Source: Bacteroidota bacterium (GTDB lineage: Bacteria; Bacteroidota; Bacteroidia; Bacteroidales; PXBB01). Taken from it: DNA of 5,231 bases. The stretch spans positions 1 to 5,231 of the forward strand of contig JAKIYU010000197.1 of assembly GCA_022708385.1 (NCBI GenBank). Direction: 5' to 3'. Made by a program: the position numbers and the translations under genes. The notes under the pieces are model-generated. The model saw only the letters and a list, made by a program, of their open reading frames with translations. It searched no databases and was not told the DNA's origin. Shown piece by piece: positions 1-5,231 of this stretch. Every line of letters starts with the position of its first letter. Position 1 is the first letter of the stretch.

Positions 1-2320
1 TGATACCATAATAGCCGCCATCAATGGTGTTGTTGCTAAGCAAAAGATCTTTAACCGTATTGCCGGTTGTTGTAGCACCAGTGTATGAGCCGGATGCCAC
101 AATGCCGCAATGGTTAGAAGAAGTTGATGTAACTGACGTTTTAATATTACAATTCTTAATCTGAATATTTTCGCACTGATTGGTCATAAATATACCCCAA
201 CCATAAGTTGCCGTATCGGGAATAACAATGTAAATACTATCGAAACGCACATGTTTGATGTTATCCATCACAATAGCGGCTCTGTCGTTGCTTACAGTTG
301 TGGCATAGTTTATAGTTGTATTGGCGCCCTGTCCTTTAAAGGTAACCGTGTTTGTGGCCGAAATGCCTGGTATGTTCTGTGGCACAACAATGCGCGTGTT
401 GTAAGTGCCAGCATTCAAGTTAAGAACAACCGGGCCGCTGACACCGCATAGCTGAAGGGCTGTAAGGGCATCGGCAATAGTGGGAAAATCGGCGCCCACA
501 CCGCCAATGGTATAAGAGCCGTTAAGTATGGCGTTGCAAGAATAAACAGACGATGTGGCTGTGTCATTTACAAATTTTTGGTCGGTGTTACCGTTCGGAC
601 TATAAGTCCATGCTTTAACAGTATAAGGTCCCGACAAAAAAGTGTATTGTCCTATGTTAAAGGGGTTAGAAATCTGGTCCTGTGTAAGGCTGCCGCTCCA
701 TGGTACGGACGTTTGTGCCACACCGTTTACGCTCCAGCCAATTTGGGCGGTGGTCAGTGTTTGCAAGCCAAAATTCTTAACTCTTACATTAACATTTTGA
801 GGAACACCGGAAATTACGGTACCTGTAGGTTCAATCTGGAATATGCCGGCATCATAATCGTTGGTGTTAGGCGCCAGACCAAGCCGGATATTAGGGCGTT
901 GCATAAATGTACCGATAATACCTGTATTGGCACACACACCCGAATCATCAGCATTATACGTTAGTGTTGAAATATAAGAAGTTGCCGACTGGTTCATAAT
1001 GGCGTTTGAAGTCCAAGCCGTGTTGTTAAAGCAGGTTTCAATTACAAGATTACTGCTTCCATTCCATATAAAGGGCTGCGTAAAAGTATGGGTGTTCCAT
1101 CCTGCCGTCTCGGAATAAGATGTTGATGTATAAACGGTTGTCATATTAGAAACCCATGATGACATATCGTTTTGAGTTGTCTGGCCAATTTTAACAGTGA
1201 ATCCTGTCAGTGCAGCGCCACCCACAGTAGCCACATCAAATCCAACAGAAACTATTTCTCCAGCAGTAACGCCGGCAGCAGTTAGTTCCGATGCCTTAAT
1301 CATCATTTGGTGCCTGGCTCCCCAGTAGTAATTTCCATAAGGAGCAGGGTATGTTGTTGTCGTATTAACCGTTGTTCCTGTACCTATGGTTACAACGTCG
1401 GGGCCTTTTTTCACGTAAAACCATTTGGCGGCACTCTGTCCAATATTGGCAGCAGGAGAACCGTCAACAGCAAAGACCTGATAATCGACATGGGTGTTGT
1501 ACGACTGGCTTGGGATATACGCACTGTAGATATTATTCCCCTGATGCGTCATACCTATATTTTGTGAGGCGCCGCCATTGATACTGTATGTGATGTAGGC
1601 TGTATCAATGCCCGAATTGTCGGTAATTTGTGCAATAATTTCGTAAGGGTTGGTGGTATATATGGTATCCTGTACAATAGGCGCCTGAAGGGTAACGACA
1701 GGTGGTACCAGTTCGGATGTGGCCACGGTTACTTTTATATCATCAAGCAGCCAGCCATAAGCACTGTTGTGTCCGTTATTATTACCATCATAAAGTTTAA
1801 ACCTGATTCTGACATCTGCTTTATTAGAAGCGATAGACGAAATGTCGAAAGTTTCCGTTTTCCACCAGGCATTCTGTGGCATCGTTGAATTATTGGCCGG
1901 ATCCCATAAAGTGTAGGCAACAGAAGAAAACTTGTCACCTTGATTAGCAAACTGACCGGTTCCTAAATATTGAACAGCAGTGAGCTTTGACCAAACCGTT
2001 CCACCATTTACCGAAACCTCTATAACAGCAGCATCAAAAACTTCGATTTTACAAATATGGGCAAAATCCAAAACTACATAACTATTTCCTGTTGTGCTGA
2101 AGGGTGCCGTAGTAAGGTAAGAGGTGTCGGCCTGGGCCACCCTGCTCGAATCGGAATAGCTGTCTGTTTTATGATACACATTCGACCTGCTCCAGCCGGG
2201 GTTGCCACTGGATGTTACCGACAAGGGTAGTGTTTCAAAACCTTCCTGAAAAATAACTGTTTGAGAAAAACTTAAAAAAGAAATAAGTAAAAACGCAATA
2301 ACTGTTGTAATTTTTTTCAT
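1..2320 (-). CDS. Large secreted multidomain surface protein with beta-helix region (3' end outside window)
   Basis: Reading leftward from the ATG at 2320-2318, the frame is open for 773 codons with no stop, so the gene continues past the left edge. Residues 1-20 (MKKITTVIAFLLISFLSFSQ) form a Sec signal peptide with a basic start, a hydrophobic core and likely cleavage next to the SFS/Q end. Residues 21-200 look like a MAM/cleaved-adhesin jelly-roll, opening with FQEGFE and closing with YGWLLDDIKV. Residues 205-303 look Ig-like (ITDNSGIDTAYITYSINGG). Residues 310-482 form another beta-sandwich, running from YPAPYGNYYWGARHQMM to MQRPNIRLG. Residues 485-592 resemble CARDB (GVPQNVNVRVKNFG). From about 600 a pectin-lyase-like beta-helix begins (YTIGGVGADFPTIADALTAL), with PbH1-like rungs such as IQIKNCNI and LLLSNNTIDGGYYGI. 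I infer an extracellular adhesin or carbohydrate-active protein. A type IX secretion C-terminal signal is expected by analogy but is not visible. Catalytic activity cannot be assigned. Confidence 0.9.
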   Translation of the reverse strand, partial: MKKITTVIAFLLISFLSFSQTVIFQEGFETLPLSVTSSGNPGWSRSNVYHKTDSYSDSSRVAQADTSYLTTAPFSTTGNSYVVLDFAHICKIEVFDAAVIEVSVNGGTVWSKLTAVQYLGTGQFANQGDKFSSVAYTLWDPANNSTMPQNAWWKTETFDISSIASNKADVRIRFKLYDGNNNGHNSAYGWLLDDIKVTVATSELVPPVVTLQAPIVQDTIYTTNPYEIIAQITDNSGIDTAYITYSINGGASQNIGMTHQGNNIYSAYIPSQSYNTHVDYQVFAVDGSPAANIGQSAAKWFYVKKGPDVVTIGTGTTVNTTTTYPAPYGNYYWGARHQMMIKASELTAAGVTAGEIVSVGFDVATVGGAALTGFTVKIGQTTQNDMSSWVSNMTTVYTSTSYSETAGWNTHTFTQPFIWNGSSNLVIETCFNNTAWTSNAIMNQSATSYISTLTYNADDSGVCANTGIIGTFMQRPNIRLGLAPNTNDYDAGIFQIEPTGTVISGVPQNVNVRVKNFGLQTLTTAQIGWSVNGVAQTSVPWSGSLTQDQISNPFNIGQYTFLSGPYTVKAWTYSPNGNTDQKFVNDTATSSVYSCNAILNGSYTIGGVGADFPTIADALTALQLCGVSGPVVLNLNAGTYNTRIVVPQNIPGISATNTVTFKGQGANTTINYATTVSNDRAAIVMDNIKHVRFDSIYIVIPDTATYGWGIFMTNQCENIQIKNCNIKTSVTSTSSNHCGIVASGSYTGATTTGNTVKDLLLSNNTIDGGYYGI

Positions 2321-2345
2321 AACTTTCTTTAATTTAAAATTTGTA

Positions 2346-2353
2346 CAAAATTA
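2346..2353 (-). promoter_or_regulatory. Bacteroidota -7 box for the surface-protein gene
   Basis: On the minus strand the sequence is TAATTTTG, an exact match to the Bacteroidota sigma-ABfr -7 consensus TAnnTTTG. A TTTTG at 2382-2378 could be the -33 element, but its spacing of about 24 bases is longer than the usual roughly 19-21. Transcription would start near 2340, giving a leader of about 20 nt. That leader carries a purine run (AAAGAAAG, 2330-2323) but no true Shine-Dalgarno sequence. The box overlaps a 10-bp palindrome (TTTGTACAAA, 2340-2349), which might be an operator or only AT-rich coincidence. Confidence 0.5.
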
Positions 2354-2396
2354 AAAAAAAATTCTGCACCCGACAGACAAAAGACAAAAAAAATCC

Positions 2397-2404
2397 TATT
2401 TTTG
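2397..2404 (+). promoter_or_regulatory. Bacteroidota -7 box for rel/spoT
   Basis: TATTTTTG matches TAnnTTTG exactly. No clear TTTG -33 element lies about 19-21 bases upstream. The predicted transcription start falls near 2411, on top of the upstream TTG codon at 2412. This argues that translation begins at the ATG at 2457, after a leader of about 45 nt. The box lies 43 bases from the oppositely oriented -7 box of the surface-protein gene, so the two promoters share their upstream region. Confidence 0.55.
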
Positions 2405-2456
2405 CTATACCTTGATTCTATCCTTTTTTAAAAACAATAGAGATACATATACAACA

Positions 2457-4682
2457 ATGTACATAATTGACACCGAACTGGAGAAAAAAGAAATTTTGAA
2501 GCGCTACAGGGCTTTACTTAAAGTATGCCGCCCCAACATCGATAAGAACGATAAATTAATGATACGCAAAGCCTTTAACCTCGCTGTTGAAGCGCACAAA
2601 GATATGCGGCGGCAAACCGGAGAACCGTATGTTTACCACCCCATTGCCGTGGCCCATATATGTACCAACGAAATAGGTTTGGGCGGCACGTCTGTTATTT
2701 GTGCTTTGCTCCACGATGTGGTTGAAGATACCGATTACAAACTGATTGATATACAGGAGTTATTTGGTGAAAAGGTAGCCCGAATTGTTGACGGCTTAAC
2801 AAAATTGAAGGGCATCTTTGATAAAGGCACCGGCAACTTACAAGCCGAGAATTACAAAAAAATGCTACTGACACTTTCGGACGATGTGCGGGTTATTTTA
2901 ATTAAATTAGCCGACAGGCTCCACAATATGCGTACGCTTGAAGGCCTGCCCCACGAAAAGCAACTGCGCGTGTCGTACGAAACCACTTATTTGTTTGCCC
3001 CTCTGGCCCACAGACTCGGTTTTTACAATATTAAAAGCGAAATGGAAGATATTGCCTTCCGTTATACAGAGCCCGAAATTTACAACGATATAAAAGAAAA
3101 AATTGAAGCTACAGAAAAAGAACGTGATAAATTGATTCAGAATTTCATTAATAGTATAAAACCTTCGCTTGATGCCACAGGAATACCTTACAAGATTTTT
3201 CACAGGTTAAAATCGGTCCGGTCGATCTACGACAAGATGCAAAAAAAGAAAATTCCTTTTGAAGAGGTTTATGATTTATTTGCCATTCGCATCATCACGG
3301 AGTCTAATACTATGGAAGATGAAATGCGCGATTGTTTTTCGATGCTGGCTGCCATTTATACACTTTACAAACCAAATCAGGAACGTTTTAGAGACTGGCT
3401 GAGTATTCCTAAAGCCAATGGCTATGAGTCGCTTCATACAACTGTTATGTACACCGATGATGTTAATAAAAAAGCGGTATGGATAGAAGTGCAGATACGT
3501 ACTACCCGTATGAACGAAATTGCAGAAAAAGGCTATGCTGCCCATTGGAAATACAAAAGTAACACTGAACTTAGCAAAGAAAGCCGTATTGAAGAATGGC
3601 TCAATAAAGTTCGCGATATACTGCACAGCGAATCGGAAAATGCCATGGAAATCCTCGAAAGTGTTCAAACAACACTTGTTAATGAAGAAATTTATGTTTT
3701 TACTCCAAAAGGTGAGCTTAAAAGCCTTCCCGTTAAATCCACTGTCATTGACTTTGCTTATAGCATCCATTCGGCAATTGGTGATAAATGCATCAGCGCC
3801 AAAGTAAACAAAAAACTTGTACCTATTTACCACGTGCTTCATAATGGCGACCAGGTAGAAATTATTACCTCTAACAAACAAACACCTAAAATTGACTGGC
3901 TGCAGCATGTTGTTACCGCAAAAGCCCAGCAGCGCATTAAAAACGCCCTTAACGAAGAAAAGAAAAAAATAGCAGAAGAAGGTAAAGAAATTCTGGCCCG
4001 CAAACTTAATAATCTCGACGTTAATATAAACCAGGAACGGGTCAATAAAATGGTCAGTTATTTTAACCTTAAAAGCGCACAGGAGCTTTTTATCAATATT
4101 GCTTCTGCCAAAATTTCCATGGCCGGCATTAAGGAATTTGTCGAAAAAGAAAGAAATAACTTTTTCAGAAGAATACTGCGTATCAGACCTAAAATTCAAT
4201 CTCAAGAAGATTTTAAATCCCAAAAGGAAAGCAGCATCCTTCTGTTTGGTGATAAGCTGGAATCATTCGATTACGAACTTTCTAATTGCTGCAACCCCAT
4301 TCCGGGCGACAGCGTCTTTGGGTTTATCAGCAATACCGAAAAAGGCATTAAAGTGCACCGCACCAACTGCCCTAATGCAGAAAATCTGCATTCCAAATTT
4401 GCTTATCGTGTCATTAAAGCCCGTTGGACCAACAACAGGGCGGGACAATTCCTGTCGGGCATTCTGATTTCGGGTTTCGATGCTATGGGGCTTGTCAATA
4501 ATATCACCTCTGTCATTTCTAAAGAACTCAATGTTAATATCCATTCTATCAACTTTGAAACCAGCGAAGGCGCCTTTGAAGGACGCATTATGCTCTATGT
4601 TGCCGATCGTAAACATCTCGACGAACTTATTAAGAAACTCAAAAAACTTGAAGGCGTAAAAAATATTCAGCGCATAACCTGA
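2457..4682 (+). CDS. rel: Bifunctional (p)ppGpp synthetase/hydrolase, RelA/SpoT homologue
   Basis: This cytosolic enzyme makes (p)ppGpp from ATP plus GDP/GTP and hydrolyses it, setting the stringent response. From the ATG it is 741 aa, normal for long RSH proteins. An in-frame TTG at 2412 would add 15 residues, but it sits at the predicted transcription start. The HD hydrolase (about 20-180) is intact: H61 in YHP, H86-D87 and E90-D91 in LLHDVVEDT, and D153 in ADRLHN. The synthetase (about 235-365) keeps R250/K252, D273 in YDLFAIR, Y323 in ANGYESLH and E344 in EVQIRT. The diagnostic loop reads RFRD (310-313), close to the RXKD of bifunctional Rel/SpoT and unlike the ExDD of RelA. A TGS domain follows (about 410-472, EEIYVFTPKGE), then a Cys-rich domain with C611, C612, H634 and C638, and a C-terminal ACT domain (about 663-741). 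Both activities are therefore predicted. No Shine-Dalgarno sequence is visible, as is usual in this phylum. The symbol could equally be spoT or relA by local convention. Confidence 0.97.
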   Translation: MYIIDTELEKKEILKRYRALLKVCRPNIDKNDKLMIRKAFNLAVEAHKDMRRQTGEPYVYHPIAVAHICTNEIGLGGTSVICALLHDVVEDTDYKLIDIQELFGEKVARIVDGLTKLKGIFDKGTGNLQAENYKKMLLTLSDDVRVILIKLADRLHNMRTLEGLPHEKQLRVSYETTYLFAPLAHRLGFYNIKSEMEDIAFRYTEPEIYNDIKEKIEATEKERDKLIQNFINSIKPSLDATGIPYKIFHRLKSVRSIYDKMQKKKIPFEEVYDLFAIRIITESNTMEDEMRDCFSMLAAIYTLYKPNQERFRDWLSIPKANGYESLHTTVMYTDDVNKKAVWIEVQIRTTRMNEIAEKGYAAHWKYKSNTELSKESRIEEWLNKVRDILHSESENAMEILESVQTTLVNEEIYVFTPKGELKSLPVKSTVIDFAYSIHSAIGDKCISAKVNKKLVPIYHVLHNGDQVEIITSNKQTPKIDWLQHVVTAKAQQRIKNALNEEKKKIAEEGKEILARKLNNLDVNINQERVNKMVSYFNLKSAQELFINIASAKISMAGIKEFVEKERNNFFRRILRIRPKIQSQEDFKSQKESSILLFGDKLESFDYELSNCCNPIPGDSVFGFISNTEKGIKVHRTNCPNAENLHSKFAYRVIKARWTNNRAGQFLSGILISGFDAMGLVNNITSVISKELNVNIHSINFETSEGAFEGRIMLYVADRKHLDELIKKLKKLEGVKNIQRIT

Positions 4683-4688
4683 TAGGGA

Positions 4689-4702
4689 AGTTTGGAGTTT
4701 GG
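4689..4702. repeat. 7-bp tandem duplication AGTTTGG x2
   Basis: Two perfect adjacent copies of AGTTTGG begin seven bases after the rel stop codon. This is short simple-sequence repetition that grades into the palindrome and 10-bp repeats just downstream. No function is apparent. Confidence 0.7.
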
Positions 4703-4705
4703 ACA

Positions 4706-4717
4706 CGATAGCTATCG
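4706..4717. repeat. 12-bp perfect palindrome CGATAGCTATCG
   Basis: CGATAGCTATCG is its own reverse complement and is flanked by GACA on the left and GGGGT on the right. From memory, similar CCGATAGCTATCGG words are dispersed between genes in some Bacteroidota, so this may be one copy of a genome-wide repeat. That recollection was not checked. With no spacer it would make a poor RNA hairpin, so a terminator role is unlikely. Confidence 0.7.
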
Positions 4718-4720
4718 GGG

Positions 4721-4760
4721 TAGAGTGAGCTAGAGTGAACTAAAGTGAGCTAAAGTACTT
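4721..4760 (+). repeat. Four degenerate 10-bp tandem repeats
   Basis: The block reads TAGAGTGAGC, TAGAGTGAAC, TAAAGTGAGC, TAAAGTACTT, with a trailing partial copy AAAGT at 4761-4765. The first three units differ from each other at only one or two positions, and the fourth has diverged in its last four bases. The 10-bp period is near one helical turn, so each copy would face the same side of the DNA. Nothing shows that this is used. Replication slippage in neutral spacer is the simplest origin. Confidence 0.85.
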
Positions 4761-4843
4761 AAAGTTGACCATAGGACTATTGAATATCGAATGGCGATTA
4801 GCGAATACAGATTTTAGAAGTATTTTGTACTTGAGTTCAAATC

Positions 4844-4871
4844 AAATATCGATGTTCTATTTTCGATATTT
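4844..4871. repeat. 9-bp perfect inverted repeat AAATATCGA / TCGATATTT
   Basis: The arms are at 4844-4852 and 4863-4871, with a 10-base spacer. A further TCGATAT copy lies at 4886-4892. The dyad is AT-rich and lacks a following T-run, so it fits a protein-binding operator better than a terminator. It is centred about 180 bp upstream of the predicted Hsp20 transcription start, within range for an enhancer-type activator site. That role is inference only. Confidence 0.6.
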
Positions 4872-4907
4872 ATTATACTAAAGCCTCGATATCTTTTGAA
4901 GTTCGGC

Positions 4908-4944
4908 GCCTGCTTGTCCCAGGCAAGTTCGGGAATAGAACTTG
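4908..4944. repeat. Overlapping hairpins, including 7-bp inverted repeat CAAGTTC/GAACTTG
   Basis: GCCTG (4908-4912) can pair with CAGGC (4920-4924) around a 7-base loop. CTTG (4913-4916) can pair with CAAG (4924-4927). CAAGTTC (4924-4930) pairs perfectly with GAACTTG (4938-4944) around a 7-base loop. These structures share bases, so they cannot all form at once. A direct repeat AAGTTCGG occurs at 4899-4906 and 4925-4932. TGGGTTTT follows the last stem, a poor T-tract, so this is at best a weak rel terminator. Alternatively the CAAGTTC dyad, centred near -105 from the predicted Hsp20 start, could be an activator site. Confidence 0.5.
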
Positions 4945-4959
4945 TGGGTTTTCAGACAT

Positions 4960-5013
4960 TATGACATTTGTTTTTATAAAAAAGATGAAAAAAAGCCAAT
5001 ATGACATGTTTTT
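4960..5013 (+). repeat. Direct repeat TATGACAT...GTTTTT, two copies
   Basis: TATGACAT-TT-GTTTTT (4960-4975) recurs as TATGACAT-GTTTTT (5000-5013). The TATGACAT starts are exactly 40 bp apart, about four helical turns. The second copy runs straight into the proposed -24 element of the Hsp20 promoter. Phased direct repeats next to a promoter may be regulator sites, but two copies in AT-rich DNA are limited evidence. Confidence 0.5.
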
Positions 5014-5028
5014 GGCCTCAAAAATGCA
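5013..5028 (+). promoter_or_regulatory. Candidate sigma-54 (-24/-12) promoter of the Hsp20 gene
   Basis: The sequence is TGGC-CTCAAAAA-TGCA. GG at 5014-5015 and GC at 5026-5027 are separated by exactly 10 bases, the invariant spacing of RpoN promoters. The surrounding TTGGC and TGCA agree with the core of the TGGCAC-N5-TTGCA consensus, while the AC after TGGC and the first T of TTGC do not match. Transcription would start near 5039, giving a 58-nt leader that contains the AGGAGG site. No good TAnnTTTG box is placed to compete. The nearest are GACATTTG (4963-4970) and GACCTTTG (5043-5050), each with one mismatch and no well-spaced TTTG. Confidence 0.45.
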
Positions 5029-5082
5029 CTGGTATGTAAATTGACCTTTGGGGAGCATCAAAAAAATGTTTAACCAAAAAAT

Positions 5083-5088
5083 AGGAGG
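5083..5088 (+). promoter_or_regulatory. Perfect Shine-Dalgarno AGGAGG of the Hsp20 gene
   Basis: AGGAGG lies 8 bases before the ATG at 5097, which fixes that start. A full-strength site is unusual in Bacteroidota, where most genes, including rel here, have only A-rich leaders. It suggests a message selected for high translation, as fits a heat-shock chaperone. Confidence 0.85.
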
Positions 5089-5096
5089 ACTAAACT

Positions 5097-5231
5097 ATGT
5101 CACTGATATTAAGAAACAACTTTTTACCTGATTTCAACGATGAGTTTTTAGGTAATGATTTATTCCCGAGCTTTTTCGACAATGCGCCCCGCATGAATAT
5201 GCCCGCTGTAAACATCTCGGAAGATAACGAC
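5097..5231 (+). CDS. Small heat-shock protein, Hsp20/alpha-crystallin family (N-terminal part only)
   Basis: The 45 codons before the right edge begin MSLILRNNFLPDFND and continue with an aromatic-rich segment (FLGNDLFPSFFDN, 17-29). They end in MPAVNISEDND (35-45). This matches the layout of bacterial Hsp20 proteins: a short disordered N-terminal arm with Phe/Leu clusters, then the PAVNI-x-E-x-D lead-in to the first strand of the alpha-crystallin domain. The domain itself and the C-terminal I-x-I/V tail lie outside the window, so the call rests on the N-terminal arm alone. Members are ATP-independent holdases that bind unfolding proteins in the cytosol. A perfect AGGAGG 8 bases upstream supports the start. 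A sigma-54-like promoter precedes the gene. Confidence 0.85.
   Translation, partial: MSLILRNNFLPDFNDEFLGNDLFPSFFDNAPRMNMPAVNISEDND

Larger units (their letters stand above)
4683..5096. other. Repeat-rich intergenic region between rel and the Hsp20 gene
   Basis: No credible coding sequence is present. The only sizeable frame, 62 codons on the minus strand at 4873-5061, has no recognisable domain or ribosome binding site. The left part (4683-4840) is low-complexity sequence with short tandem repeats and TATCGAAT/GCGATTA/GCGAATA-like words. The right part holds several inverted and direct repeats and the probable promoter and leader of the Hsp20 gene. No strong intrinsic terminator lies immediately after rel. 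The nearest candidates are the weak hairpins at 4908-4944. Confidence 0.8.

Noticed and set aside
578..964. 128-codon plus-strand frame, and similar short plus-strand frames in 251-1888
   Set aside because: They lie opposite the continuous 773-codon secreted-protein frame and encode no recognisable protein.
3276..4223. 315-codon open frame on the minus strand inside rel
   Set aside because: It is antisense to a confidently identified enzyme. Its Phe/Asn-rich sequence is what the reverse complement of Lys/Glu-rich coding gives, and it has no domain or leader.
4263..4706. 147-codon minus-strand frame over the 3' end of rel
   Set aside because: It is a shadow of the Cys-rich and ACT domain coding sequence, with no ribosome binding site or family resemblance.
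4721..4760. CRISPR-like array
   Set aside because: The units are only 10 bp and directly adjacent, with no spacers and no cas genes nearby.
4683..4960. Insertion sequence remnant
   Set aside because: No transposase fragment, terminal inverted repeats with target duplication, or att-like core could be found.
4873..5061. 62-codon minus-strand frame in the rel-Hsp20 gap
   Set aside because: It spans the inverted repeats and the proposed promoter, has no ribosome binding site, and its translation resembles no known family. Kept as non-coding.
4683..5096. tRNA, riboswitch or small RNA gene in the gap
   Set aside because: I saw no cloverleaf or known riboswitch core. The stems present are short and better read as repeats or operator sites.

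Overview
The window looks like a piece of chromosome from a member of the Bacteroidota. Three things support this. Both divergent gene starts near 2.35-2.40 kb carry exact copies of the Bacteroidota -7 box TAnnTTTG. The long stringent-response gene has no Shine-Dalgarno sequence. The leftmost gene encodes a modular secreted surface protein of the kind common in gliding or polysaccharide-degrading Bacteroidota. Genus cannot be read from the sequence.

Layout. (1) Positions 1-2320, minus strand: one uninterrupted reading frame that starts at 2320 and runs off the left edge. Its first 773 codons give a signal peptide, an adhesin-like beta-sandwich, an Ig-like domain, a second beta-sandwich, a CARDB-like domain and the beginning of a right-handed parallel beta-helix. 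It has no stop codon inside the window. (2) Positions 2321-2456: a short AT-rich divergent promoter region serving the surface protein and the stringent-response gene. (3) Positions 2457-4682, plus strand: a full-length bifunctional RelA/SpoT homologue (Rel/SpoT) with intact hydrolase and synthetase motifs and TGS, Cys-rich and ACT domains. (4) Positions 4683-5096: about 410 bases without a credible gene but rich in repeats. It holds short tandem repeats, a 12-bp palindrome, a 9-bp and a 7-bp inverted repeat, direct repeats, and a GG-N10-GC element resembling a sigma-54 promoter. (5) From 5097 to the right edge, plus strand: the first 45 codons of a small heat-shock protein (Hsp20/alpha-crystallin family), preceded by a perfect AGGAGG ribosome binding site.

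The genes do not form an obvious operon. The surface protein and rel diverge, and the Hsp20 gene appears to have its own promoter. Rel and Hsp20 are both stress-response functions, but nothing here shows they are co-regulated. I found no convincing undescribed system. The most interesting item is the possible sigma-54 promoter of the Hsp20 gene, with candidate upstream activator sites in the repeat-rich gap.
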